Below, one piece after another: positions 17,735 to 25,774 of a DNA stretch of 64,000 bases (the stretch's first letter is position 1; each line of letters begins with the position of its first letter). The stretch spans positions 2,481,958 to 2,545,957 of the forward strand of contig NZ_JAKVOI010000001.1 in assembly GCF_022482905.1 (NCBI RefSeq). Reading direction: 5' to 3'. Origin of the DNA: Clostridium sp. GTDB taxonomy: Bacteria; Bacillota; Clostridia; Clostridiales; Clostridiaceae. Under the pieces are notes generated by a model. The model saw nothing but the letters and a program-made list of their open reading frames with translations. It did no database searches and was not told where the DNA came from. The translations under genes were made by a program, and so were the position numbers.

Positions 17735-19419
17735 ACATAATAAATATCCTTTTTCCCTACCACAACAATCAATACTTTCTTCAATCTTTCTTTCCCCAGT
17801 CCTTCCTGAACCATTTTACTTTCTCCATACAATTGAAGCTGTTTCAATCCCTGCTCCTTTACTTTCTCCAAAGTGTTCCTATCACTTTCTTTTATATATT
17901 TCAATTCTATAATCCACTGAAATTTAGTTATATCTTCAAGCTGAATTTTTCTTTTAAGCATCAAATCCACATAGCCTTTGTTGTTCTCATCTTCACTTTT
18001 TATGAAATAGGTACCATCCACTCCTAAAAGAGTTAGAAATATCATTTTTACATTTTTTTCATCCATCTGTATGAGATCCCTGTTGGAAAAACTCTCCAGT
18101 ATGTCTTTTAAAAGCTCTACCATGGATTCTATACTGCCGTGCATTCGCATTTCATTTACTGCAATTCTAACCTTTTGAATTTCAATATTGTACTTTCCCC
18201 TTATATTCTGAAATTGCTGTTCCCAATAAATTGTCTTTATAACATAATTGGGTATCCTCAGTACAGTACCAAGGGGACCTGCCTCTTTTATAGTAAGCAT
18301 CCCCAGATAAAACAGCAGGGACTTGAAGTTTTCCTTTTCACTGTACATAGTATTGATGTTAAACCTGTCTACAAGAATTGTTGATGTTTCACCATCAGAC
18401 ATTATTTCCTTTAAAGCTTCCATGTCATTGAAATTATATGCAAGCTGGTTGACCTTCCCGTAATCTGTCTTTACATTATTATCTATCATTTCTTTAGGAT
18501 AACGGTCATATGCCAGATAGCCATCGAGAAAATACATGGCCATATCTGGATTGAAAACAGGCCTGCAATTTTCATTGAATTTATATCCGTCATAATAGGT
18601 TATCATATCAGTACAGATTTTTTTTCTAAGTTCCACATCATCTATATTGACTTCATCCATAATCCATGAAAGTTCCTGCCGTGTAAATCCAAGCATTGCA
18701 TTGAGCTTTTCATCCAGAGTATAGTTCCTCGTTATGTTAAAGCCGCTGGTCAGGTCATCCAGCATTATAGGACTCACCCCAGTCATGAATATTCTTGCAA
18801 AGTTATCCATAGTTGCATCTTTTACTGCCTTGTAAAATACTTTGACAAAGCCCTCTCCGTGAAGGATACTGTTATAGGTATTCTGTTTACCTCCTGTTAT
18901 CAGTTCGTTGGCAAAGTTGTCATATTCATCTATCAGAAGGAATACCTGCTGATTGCTTATTTTGCTGATCATGTTCAGATGAGATATCACCATTTCGGCA
19001 CTCATATCATCAGAAGGCAATCTGCTTTCTTCCAATAAATCATGATATTTATATAAAAATTCTCTTGCAGATGACATAACTTTAAAATTAAAGCTTTCTC
19101 TAAGTTTTTCTTCACCATACCCTGCGTCCACTCCTGCAAAACTTATTCTCAAGATTAAAAAACTGTTTCTGTACTCGGTAGGATTCTTGCCTATATAAAG
19201 ATCGCCAAACAACTTTTCAAACTTATCCTTTTTATTTATATCATAATAATTGTCCAGCATCGATATAAACAGACTCTTCCCAAATCTTCGGGGCCTTATA
19301 AAAAATTGATATGGTGCATATTGTTCCAGTACATCTATATAAGAGGTTTTATCTACATAAAGGTAGTTCTTCTCCCTCAAAACTTCAAAGTTGGAAATTC
19401 CATAAGGTATCCTCTTCAT
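17722..19419 (-). CDS. AAA-ATPase-like / PD-(D/E)XK nuclease-like protein, copy A
   Basis: 565 residues. The N-terminal AAA-ATPase_like domain (PF09820 type) starts with IPYGISNFEVLRE, has a modified P-loop RPRRFGKS (43-50) and Walker B VFLLIDEYDNF (159-169). The C-terminal part has a PD-(D/E)XK nuclease-like core: Asp485 in GYVDLML and Glu505-x-Lys507 in IIELKY. These abundant paralogous families occur in clostridia and Bacteroidetes. Their role is not established; links to mobile DNA or defence have been proposed. Copy B at 19951-21648 is nearly identical except for residues ~83-159. Ribosome site GGGAG. Confidence 0.85.
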   Translation of the reverse strand: MKRIPYGISNFEVLREKNYLYVDKTSYIDVLEQYAPYQFFIRPRRFGKSLFISMLDNYYDINKKDKFEKLFGDLYIGKNPTEYRNSFLILRISFAGVDAGYGEEKLRESFNFKVMSSAREFLYKYHDLLEESRLPSDDMSAEMVISHLNMISKISNQQVFLLIDEYDNFANELITGGKQNTYNSILHGEGFVKVFYKAVKDATMDNFARIFMTGVSPIMLDDLTSGFNITRNYTLDEKLNAMLGFTRQELSWIMDEVNIDDVELRKKICTDMITYYDGYKFNENCRPVFNPDMAMYFLDGYLAYDRYPKEMIDNNVKTDYGKVNQLAYNFNDMEALKEIMSDGETSTILVDRFNINTMYSEKENFKSLLFYLGMLTIKEAGPLGTVLRIPNYVIKTIYWEQQFQNIRGKYNIEIQKVRIAVNEMRMHGSIESMVELLKDILESFSNRDLIQMDEKNVKMIFLTLLGVDGTYFIKSEDENNKGYVDLMLKRKIQLEDITKFQWIIELKYIKESDRNTLEKVKEQGLKQLQLYGESKMVQEGLGKERLKKVLIVVVGKKDIYYVCPE

Positions 19420-19443
19420 ATCATCAGCTCCCTCTGTATCCTT
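17722..19443. repeat. Left copy of a 1722-bp tandem direct repeat
   Basis: Aligns base for base with 19951-21672 at a constant offset of 2229, covering the whole ATPase gene and its ribosome site. Outside 18946-19177 I see only isolated substitutions. The match stops sharply at both ends, just outside the gene. Confidence 0.9.
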
Positions 19444-19452
19444 ATCTAAATT

Positions 19453-19755
19453 TTACTTCTTATAGGAATTAAACATTTCAGAAGGCTCTTCAACTTCAGG
19501 ACATTTATATAATTCAAAAGGATCTATATCAAGACATTCGCCTGGATCATAAGTTCCTTGAATGTCCCATGCCAAAGTTCCGTTCAGTACAGTACATCTA
19601 TCTATAAAAATATTTTTATCTTTTATCTGTCTAAAAATCCCTTTATTTATTACACTGGAGGCATCAAACAGTTTTATTGATCCATCATCAAAGTAAACAT
19701 ATACTTTATAATCTTCAGTAGGTATCACCTGTACAACTTCTGGAAAATACTCCAT
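19453..19755 (-). CDS. DUF2442 domain protein
   Basis: 100 residues beginning MEYFPEVVQVIPTEDYKVYVYFDDGSIKLFD, the DUF2442 pattern, with DIDPFELY near the end. DUF2442 genes are often found beside DUF4160 genes in toxin-antitoxin-like pairs, but no DUF4160 partner is visible here. The start was set at the ATG after AAGGAGGG, 16 codons inside the longest frame. It lies between the two ATPase copies, so it is either the original neighbour or was enclosed by the duplication. Confidence 0.8.
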   Translation of the reverse strand: MEYFPEVVQVIPTEDYKVYVYFDDGSIKLFDASSVINKGIFRQIKDKNIFIDRCTVLNGTLAWDIQGTYDPGECLDIDPFELYKCPEVEEPSEMFNSYKK

Positions 19756-19950
19756 AGAAAATCCCTCCTTATGATAATGGTGATATTTTATTAAGTCTTT
19801 CATGTAATCTTGACAATTCCCAATTCTGCATTAATTCATTATAATTTATAGTTATCCTTATACCAAAAAACAAACTTATTTCGGGCAAAGTAAGCACTCC
19901 CTTTCAGTGATAACTCTTTTGTTATTATTTTTATTATACCCCATAATTCC

Positions 19951-21648
19951 CTATTCCGGGCACACATAACAAATATCCTTTTTCCCTACCACAACAATCA
20001 ATACTTTCTTCAATCTTTCTTTCCCCAGTCCTTCCTGAACCATTTTACTTTCTCCATACAATTGAAGCTGTTTCAATCCCTGCTCCTTTACTTTCTCCAA
20101 AGTGTTCCTATCACTTTCTTTTATATATTTCAATTCTATAATCCACTGAAATTTAGTTATATCTTCAAGCTGAATTTTTCTTTTAAGCATCAAATCCACA
20201 TAGCCTTTGTTGTTCTCATCTTCACTTTTTATGAAATAGGTACCATCCACTCCTAAAAGAGTTAGAAATATCATTTTTACATTTTTTTCATCCATCTGTA
20301 TGAGATCCCTGTTGGAAAAACTCTCCAGTATGTCTTTTAAAAGCTCTACCATGGATTCTATACTGCCGTGCATTCGCATTTCATTTACTGCAATTCTAAC
20401 CTTTTGAATTTCAATATTGTACTTTCCCCTTATATTCTGAAATTGCTGTTCCCAATAAATTGTCTTTATAACATAATTGGGTATCCTCAGTACAGTACCA
20501 AGGGGACCTGCCTCTTTTATAGTAAGCATCCCCAGATAAAACAGCAGGGACTTGAAGTTTTCCTTTTCACTGTACATAGTATTGATGTTAAACCTGTCTA
20601 CAAGAATTGTTGATGTTTCACCATCAGACATTATTTCCTTTAAAGCTTCCATGTCATTGAAATTATATGCAAGCTGGTTGACCTTCCCGTAATCTGTCTT
20701 TACATTATTGTCTATCATTTCTTTAGGATAACGGTCATATGCCAGATAGCCATCGAGAAAATACATGGCCATATCTGGATTGAAAACAGGCCTGCAATTT
20801 TCATTGAATTTATATCCGTCATAATAGGTTATCATATCAGTACAGATTTTTTTTCTAAGTTCCACATCATCTATATTGACTTCATCCATAATCCATGAAA
20901 GTTCCTGCCGTGTAAATCCAAGCATTGCATTGAGCTTTTCATCCAGAGTATAGTTCCTCGTTATGTTAAAGCCGCTGGTCAGGTCATCCAGCATTATAGG
21001 ACTCACCCCAGTCATGAATATTCTTGCAAAGTTATCCATAGTTGCATCTTTTACTGCCTTGTAAAATACTTTGACAAAGCCCTCTCCGTGAAGGATACTG
21101 TTATAGGTATTCTGTTTACCTCCTGTTATCAGTTCGTTGGCAAAGTTGTCATATTCATCTATCAGAAGGAATACAGGCATTTCTACTTTTCCAGCAAGAT
21201 GTGATATATACTCGACAGCTGCTTCTGCTTTCATGGAATATCCTTCTATTTCCTCACCAGTAAAAAAATTCGAGTACTTAACAATAAAGTTCTTCACAGA
21301 AAAAGTTACTTTTGTATTAAAGCTTTCTCTAAGTTCTTCTTCACCATGCCCTGCATCCACTCCTGCAAAACTTATTCTCCATACCAAAAAACTGTTTCTG
21401 TCCTCAGTAGGATTCTTGCCTATATAAAGATCGCCAAACAACTTTTCAAACTTATCCTTTTTATTTATATCATAATAATTGTCCAGCATCGATATAAACA
21501 GACTCTTCCCAAATCTTCGGGGCCTTATAAAAAATTGATATGGTGCATATTGTTCCAGTACATCTATATAAGAGGTCTTATCTACATAAAGGTAGTTCTT
21601 CTCCCTCAAAACTTCAAAGTTGGAAATTCCATAAGGTATCCTCTTCAT
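19951..21648 (-). CDS. AAA-ATPase-like / PD-(D/E)XK nuclease-like protein, copy B
   Basis: 565 residues, the same length as copy A, with the same P-loop RPRRFGKS, Walker B FLLIDEYDNF and nuclease-like D...ExK core. Residues 1-82 and 160-565 are the same as copy A apart from one change (ICYVCPE against IYYVCPE). Residues ~83-159, between P-loop and Walker B, are replaced by a different sequence (FTGEEIEGYSMKAEAAVEYI in place of LEESRLPSDDMSAEMVISHL) without a length change. Tandem duplicate in the same orientation; likely stand-alone transcription from its own ribosome site GGGAG. Confidence 0.85.
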   Translation of the reverse strand: MKRIPYGISNFEVLREKNYLYVDKTSYIDVLEQYAPYQFFIRPRRFGKSLFISMLDNYYDINKKDKFEKLFGDLYIGKNPTEDRNSFLVWRISFAGVDAGHGEEELRESFNTKVTFSVKNFIVKYSNFFTGEEIEGYSMKAEAAVEYISHLAGKVEMPVFLLIDEYDNFANELITGGKQNTYNSILHGEGFVKVFYKAVKDATMDNFARIFMTGVSPIMLDDLTSGFNITRNYTLDEKLNAMLGFTRQELSWIMDEVNIDDVELRKKICTDMITYYDGYKFNENCRPVFNPDMAMYFLDGYLAYDRYPKEMIDNNVKTDYGKVNQLAYNFNDMEALKEIMSDGETSTILVDRFNINTMYSEKENFKSLLFYLGMLTIKEAGPLGTVLRIPNYVIKTIYWEQQFQNIRGKYNIEIQKVRIAVNEMRMHGSIESMVELLKDILESFSNRDLIQMDEKNVKMIFLTLLGVDGTYFIKSEDENNKGYVDLMLKRKIQLEDITKFQWIIELKYIKESDRNTLEKVKEQGLKQLQLYGESKMVQEGLGKERLKKVLIVVVGKKDICYVCPE

Positions 21649-21672
21649 ATCATCAGCTCCCTCTGTATCCTT
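19951..21672. repeat. Right copy of the 1722-bp tandem direct repeat
   Basis: Partner of 17722-19443. The divergent block here is 21175-21406. The flanks on both sides are unrelated to those of the left copy. Confidence 0.9.
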
Positions 21673-21725
21673 TATATTATTTTACCATTTTGCAGCAGAA
21701 TAATATACCTGGATACTGAATGTTT

Positions 21726-21770
21726 ACTATAAATAATTATCTTCCAAATTGGAAAACTATAAATAAATTA
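21726..21770 (+). promoter_or_regulatory. Repeat-flanked palindrome upstream of the secreted helical protein
   Basis: Direct repeat ACTATAAATAA (21726 and 21756, 30 bases apart) flanks the palindrome TTCCAAATTGGAA (21742-21754). TATAAA within the repeats could serve as -10 elements. Looks like an operator and promoter, not identified. Confidence 0.4.
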
Positions 21771-21789
21771 ATTTTAGGAGGACGATAAT

Positions 21790-22389
21790 ATGCTGAAAAA
21801 AAGTATCAAAATATTATACACCCTGACCATTCTGATTTCACTGAACATCACTACTGCTCAGGTCCACGCCGTATCCTGCAAAAACCTGTCATCAATCAAC
21901 CAGACTTCACCGGGAAGACACCGAAAATCCCACTGGAAGCTCAGCCTCGACAAGCTTGTTGAAAATGGTACTATAAACGTGAAACAAAAAGATGCCGTAC
22001 TGGAATTGATGAGATCGGACAAATTCCGCAGTTCGTCAAAAAAGAAACATGGATGCTTCAAAGATAAATTGAATACACTGGTTCAGAATAAAACTATAAC
22101 TGAAAAGCAGAAATCCGCTGTAGATCAACTGCTAGATGCTTCAAAGAATCAGGGTAAAAATTTCATGAACTCCTTCAGCGATGGTCTGGATGAGCTCGCA
22201 GACAAAAAAGTCATAACCCAAGCACAGAGATCTGCCATCAAGGATTTGTTTGTCTCCTGTAGAAAAGAGCATAGAAAACAATTTGCCGAATCTTTAAACA
22301 ATGGACTGGAGACCCTTGTAAAAAACAACACAATAACTCAGAATCAGAAAAAAGCCATAATAAAAGAACTTACCAGCTTCAAGCACTGA
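21790..22389 (+). CDS. Secreted protein with four ~42-50-residue helical repeats
   Basis: 199 residues with a signal peptide ending near AQVHAVS (about residue 29). The mature part is four repeats built on the pattern L..L...NGTIN..Q..A: DKLVENGTINVKQKDAV, NTLVQNKTITEKQKSAV, DELADKKVITQAQRSAI and ETLVKNNTITQNQKKAI. The repeat resembles an EF-hand-like or helix-loop-helix unit seen in clostridial secreted proteins, but I do not recognise a characterised family. Basic and exported. Strong ribosome site AGGAGG. Single gene closed by a convergent terminator. Confidence 0.7.
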   Translation: MLKKSIKILYTLTILISLNITTAQVHAVSCKNLSSINQTSPGRHRKSHWKLSLDKLVENGTINVKQKDAVLELMRSDKFRSSSKKKHGCFKDKLNTLVQNKTITEKQKSAVDQLLDASKNQGKNFMNSFSDGLDELADKKVITQAQRSAIKDLFVSCRKEHRKQFAESLNNGLETLVKNNTITQNQKKAIIKELTSFKH

Positions 22390-22422
22390 CAGCATGTACA
22401 GTAAAACACACACCAAAAGCAA

Positions 22423-22447
22423 AAGCCGGGAAAACTCTCCCCGGCTT
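22423..22447. terminator. Convergent terminator
   Basis: AAGCCGGG and CCCGGCTT, an 8-bp stem with a 9-base loop, between the convergent stop codons at 22389 and 22451. Confidence 0.8.
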
Positions 22448-22450
22448 ATA

Positions 22451-23302
22451 TTACTTTTCCTTTTTATACAATTTATAGGCTATGGACCAGCCCTTCAGTT
22501 CCTGTGGTTTTTCAGGTTTTATGTTCGTCTGAAATGAAAAATTGCAGAGCCTTGCCCTGTAGGGACTGACTTCAAAGTTGTCCAGTTCAAACTGATTTGA
22601 ATAAACTACAACATTATCCTCATTCAACAAGGTTACAGGGATTTTACTCAGAGAAATAGGCTTGAGGGATGCATTTCTCATGACACAGGTGGCAAGTATG
22701 CTCCCATCCGTGTTTATCCCGATACTGAAGGTGGATATGCTGAATTCGCCCTCCTCCAGTTCCGGCAGTCCTTCAAGAAACTGCTCAAGGACCTGCCTGT
22801 CCTTGTCCTCTATGTCTTCAGGAAGTCCTTCATATCTCGTACGTACCTTCCTGCTTATTTTAAATGTTCCACTTAAAGCCAGTTCCCAGTTTTCCGGTAT
22901 TATGTCGAATTTTACATTTTTCTTGTCAAAGTAAACCTTTATAGGTCTTACAGAATGAGGTGGAAGCTGTCCTAACTTTCTGAGATCAAATATCTGATCT
23001 GCAATGATATTTCCCTCTGAATCCTTGATTACAAAAGGTATATCCTCCAGATTGAGATTCTCGGAAAGACCGTTCCTTACATATACCTTCATCTCATATT
23101 TATCTTCATATTCATATAAGTATACACCGGAAACATTCAGTTCCCCTTCTTTTATGGGAGGCAGTTCTTTTACCTCATCTTCCATAATTTCCTTCTGGAC
23201 ATCCGATACTACAACACTATCCTTTTCAAGAAGAGACAGTTTTGTGGATACGTAATCCTCTCTATCATTATCCTGCAGCTTATTATCTGTTTTTTTAACC
23301 AT
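22451..23302 (-). CDS. SLAP-domain protein, S-layer-assembly type
   Basis: 283 residues. Two related beta-rich repeats (about residues 45-135 and 175-275) contain the SLAP pattern: GVYLYEYEDKYEMKVYVRNGL...IPFVIKDSEGNIIADQIFDL and FSISTFSIGINTDGSILATCVMRNA...IPVTLLNEDNVVVYSNQFEL. SLAP repeats occur in S-layer-associated proteins, including an accessory-Sec-linked S-layer assembly protein of bacilli. No signal peptide is seen, so it may act in the cytoplasm, and no secA2 is in the window. The start was set at 23302, since GGAGG lies 11 bases before it and the longer frame lacks a ribosome site. Confidence 0.75.
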   Translation of the reverse strand: MVKKTDNKLQDNDREDYVSTKLSLLEKDSVVVSDVQKEIMEDEVKELPPIKEGELNVSGVYLYEYEDKYEMKVYVRNGLSENLNLEDIPFVIKDSEGNIIADQIFDLRKLGQLPPHSVRPIKVYFDKKNVKFDIIPENWELALSGTFKISRKVRTRYEGLPEDIEDKDRQVLEQFLEGLPELEEGEFSISTFSIGINTDGSILATCVMRNASLKPISLSKIPVTLLNEDNVVVYSNQFELDNFEVSPYRARLCNFSFQTNIKPEKPQELKGWSIAYKLYKKEK

Positions 23303-23461
23303 ATATCGTTGTTCCTCCATTTGTGTTTTCATGTAAATACAATAATTATATTATACTATAATAAAAAGCTTTATTCTATACAGTATGACAAATTACCACA
23401 ATGATGCCGTATAGTAATTTTATATCCCGGATGGTATAATAAGCTAAAGGGGGTATGACAA

Positions 23462-25210
23462 ATGAAGCATCCTTCAAAATATTATTTAATGCTGATTCTA
23501 TGCCTGTCGGCGGCACTTATCCTTTCTACACTGCCTCAATCATCGAAGGTCATGGCGGACAGCGGTAAAACTTATTCCATAATCCCTATAGATTCTTCCT
23601 CCGACAGTACAGTCATATATACATTCCAGGGCAGTACAGCAAAGATAAAAAGCGGCAATCTGTACGGTCTTGTGTCTTCTGAAGGTAAAATACTTGCAGA
23701 ACCGCAGTTCACTTCCATATCAAGCTTTCAAGGCGGCTATGCAAAGATCCAGAAGGGAACAAAATACGGAATTATTTCCCGGGAGGGCAGGATAATAATA
23801 GCTCCTGAATTCGACGATATTTCATACTTTTACAGCGAGGGAATCGCAGAGGTGTGCATGAATTCAAAATGGGGACTTGTAGACAGATCCGGGAAAAAGC
23901 TGACGGAACCTGAATTCGACTATATATATGAACCTGAAGACGGCTTTATCAGGGTGAGGGAAAACAACAAATACGGTTTTCTGGATATAAAGGGAAATGT
24001 ACTCTGGAACTGCAATCTTGATGATGCCTCGGACTTCAATGAAGGTTATGCAGCTGTAAAATCAGGTTCTTCCTGGGGCTTATTGGACAAGTCAGGCAAT
24101 TTCACAAGCCTCGGCTTTGATGCTTTAAAAGCACCGCGGAACAGCATGCTCCCCGTGAAGAAAGACGGAAGCTGGGGAATTGCAGATATGAAAGGCAATC
24201 TGATTATACCTGAAAAATACAAGGACATATCCTTTTTAAACGACAATCTCATCAAGATAAATACCGGAAGCAAATACGGACTGATAGACAAAAATGGAAG
24301 TACTATACTTGATGATGACTATGATGGAATAAACTATGTCAACAACGGCATGTATTCCATAAAACGTGCAGACAAGACAGGACTGATGGATTCCAGCGGC
24401 AGGATAGTTCTTCAGCCGCAGTTCGACTGGATGGACAATTTCAGCGAGGGCAAGGCCATAGTGAGCATAAACGGCAGGTACGGTTTCATAAATAAGGATC
24501 TGACGGATATGAAATACAAATATAATCTCTATGACGCTGACAAAATATATGCCTTCAGCGAAGGCCTTGCAAGAATTGAGAAGAACGGAAAATACGGCTT
24601 CATGGACAGCAATGGGAATATTGTCATAGAGGCTAAATTTACAAGCGCCCGTGACTTCAGTGAAGGCTATGCCGCCGTGGCAGTTGAGAAAGTCACGAAA
24701 GGAGACTCGTCTTCCAGGCTTTCTACAAAGTGGGCATATATAGACAGGCTTGGTTCCACTTTTACAGGATATGACTTTGACAGTGCCTCGTCCTTCAGCA
24801 GTGGTTCAGCGGCAGTACTCCAGGGCAGTTCCTGCAGCATTATAAAAAACAGCGATATCAAATTTCTCGGAAATAAAACCGAATCGGACAGCCATAAAAT
24901 CTGGCAGATAAATTTCAACAGGCCGCTGGACGACAAAACCGTGAAAAATAGTTCGGATGACAGCATCATAACAAGCAGCATGGAAATGACCATGGCAAAC
25001 AACGTAAAAGTTACGGACAGCACCGGAAAGGTCATTGACATATCCATGGAATTCAGGAGTCCCTCGTCAATAATCATAAATCCACCGCCTGAGGGCTACA
25101 CCAGGGGAGAACAGTATACAATAACAATACTGGACAATATAAAAGACAAATCAGGAGTTAAAATAACACCTTCAATAACAAAGATTGACTTTTCAATAGC
25201 CGGGAACTGA
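23462..25210 (+). CDS. Secreted WG-repeat protein with C-terminal Ig-like domain
   Basis: 582 residues with a signal peptide (LMLILCLSAALILSTLP). Residues ~45-450 are about ten WG/KWG beta repeats of the form YGLVSSEGKILAEPQF, YGIISREGRIIIAPEF and YGFMDSNGNIVIEAKF. The last ~110 residues (IWQINFNRPLDDKTVKN ... YTITILDNIKDKSGVKI) resemble the Big_5/SbsA-type Ig-like domains of the S-layer proteins nearby. The repeats probably form a binding surface at the cell wall; the ligand is unknown. Ribosome site AAAGGGGG. A TGGTATAAT extended -10 stands at 23432-23440. Confidence 0.85.
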   Translation: MKHPSKYYLMLILCLSAALILSTLPQSSKVMADSGKTYSIIPIDSSSDSTVIYTFQGSTAKIKSGNLYGLVSSEGKILAEPQFTSISSFQGGYAKIQKGTKYGIISREGRIIIAPEFDDISYFYSEGIAEVCMNSKWGLVDRSGKKLTEPEFDYIYEPEDGFIRVRENNKYGFLDIKGNVLWNCNLDDASDFNEGYAAVKSGSSWGLLDKSGNFTSLGFDALKAPRNSMLPVKKDGSWGIADMKGNLIIPEKYKDISFLNDNLIKINTGSKYGLIDKNGSTILDDDYDGINYVNNGMYSIKRADKTGLMDSSGRIVLQPQFDWMDNFSEGKAIVSINGRYGFINKDLTDMKYKYNLYDADKIYAFSEGLARIEKNGKYGFMDSNGNIVIEAKFTSARDFSEGYAAVAVEKVTKGDSSSRLSTKWAYIDRLGSTFTGYDFDSASSFSSGSAAVLQGSSCSIIKNSDIKFLGNKTESDSHKIWQINFNRPLDDKTVKNSSDDSIITSSMEMTMANNVKVTDSTGKVIDISMEFRSPSSIIINPPPEGYTRGEQYTITILDNIKDKSGVKITPSITKIDFSIAGN

Positions 25211-25211
25211 C

Positions 25212-25249
25212 AAATCAGGAACGATCCCCAACGGGACCGTTCCTGATTT
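25212..25249. terminator. Convergent terminator
   Basis: AAATCAGGAACG and CGTTCCTGATTT form a 12-bp stem with further pairing inside (CCCC against GGG), between the WG-repeat gene and the lipoprotein gene. Confidence 0.8.
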
Positions 25250-25265
25250 CACCATTTCAAGCTCT

Positions 25266-25664
25266 TTATTTTATATTTATTTTCGCAACATTCTTATTGT
25301 TTTTCACCGCTATTACACTTACAGGCATATCCTTGTGCTCTTTTTTCAGTTCATCGGCATATTTCTGTGCAAGGGCCTTTGCATCGGAATCTTTCGTTCC
25401 ATCCTTCACTACCATGGTGGCTATGACCTTTTTGCTCTGGACATATACTTTGCCATTCAATATTATATTCTCGCCCTTCAGCTTTTTGGTTTTATTCTCG
25501 TCTACAGCTATCTTCGCTCCTCTTGTACTCCCCTGATTTTGTGAAGCCTTTTTAGAGGTATCCACTCCCTGGGATGATTTATTCCCGAAGGAACAAGCTG
25601 TAAGAGACACAACCAATAGTATAAGCACAGCCAAAATGCCAAGTTTTCTTGATCTGGTTTTCAC
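25266..25664 (-). CDS. Small lipoprotein of unknown function
   Basis: 132 residues with a type II signal peptide: hydrophobic LGILAVLILLVVSLTAC, lipobox LTAC with the Cys at about residue 24. The mature protein has a Ser/Gln/Lys-rich linker, then a ~75-residue alpha/beta domain (KVIATMVVKDGTKDSDAKALAQKYADELKK ... VSVIAVK) reminiscent of the YhcN/YlaJ sporulation lipoprotein family; this is only a resemblance. The GTG at 25664 is chosen because GGAGAG lies 8 bases upstream; a GTG three codons earlier overlaps that site. Confidence 0.65.
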   Translation of the reverse strand: MKTRSRKLGILAVLILLVVSLTACSFGNKSSQGVDTSKKASQNQGSTRGAKIAVDENKTKKLKGENIILNGKVYVQSKKVIATMVVKDGTKDSDAKALAQKYADELKKEHKDMPVSVIAVKNNKNVAKINIK

Positions 25665-25774
25665 TATTATCACTCTCCATGTATTAACTCCGGGATTTTG
25701 CCCCGCTAGAGTTTATTGTAACACATTTTGAAGATTTTAATAGAGCTTTTCACAGTGTTAATAGATTTTTAAAA

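Noticed and set aside
23411-23440. TAGTAA-N17-TATAAT before the WG-repeat gene as a fourth S-layer-type promoter
   Set aside because: It matches the extended -10 but not the GTAGAA hexamer; better taken as an ordinary extended -10 promoter.
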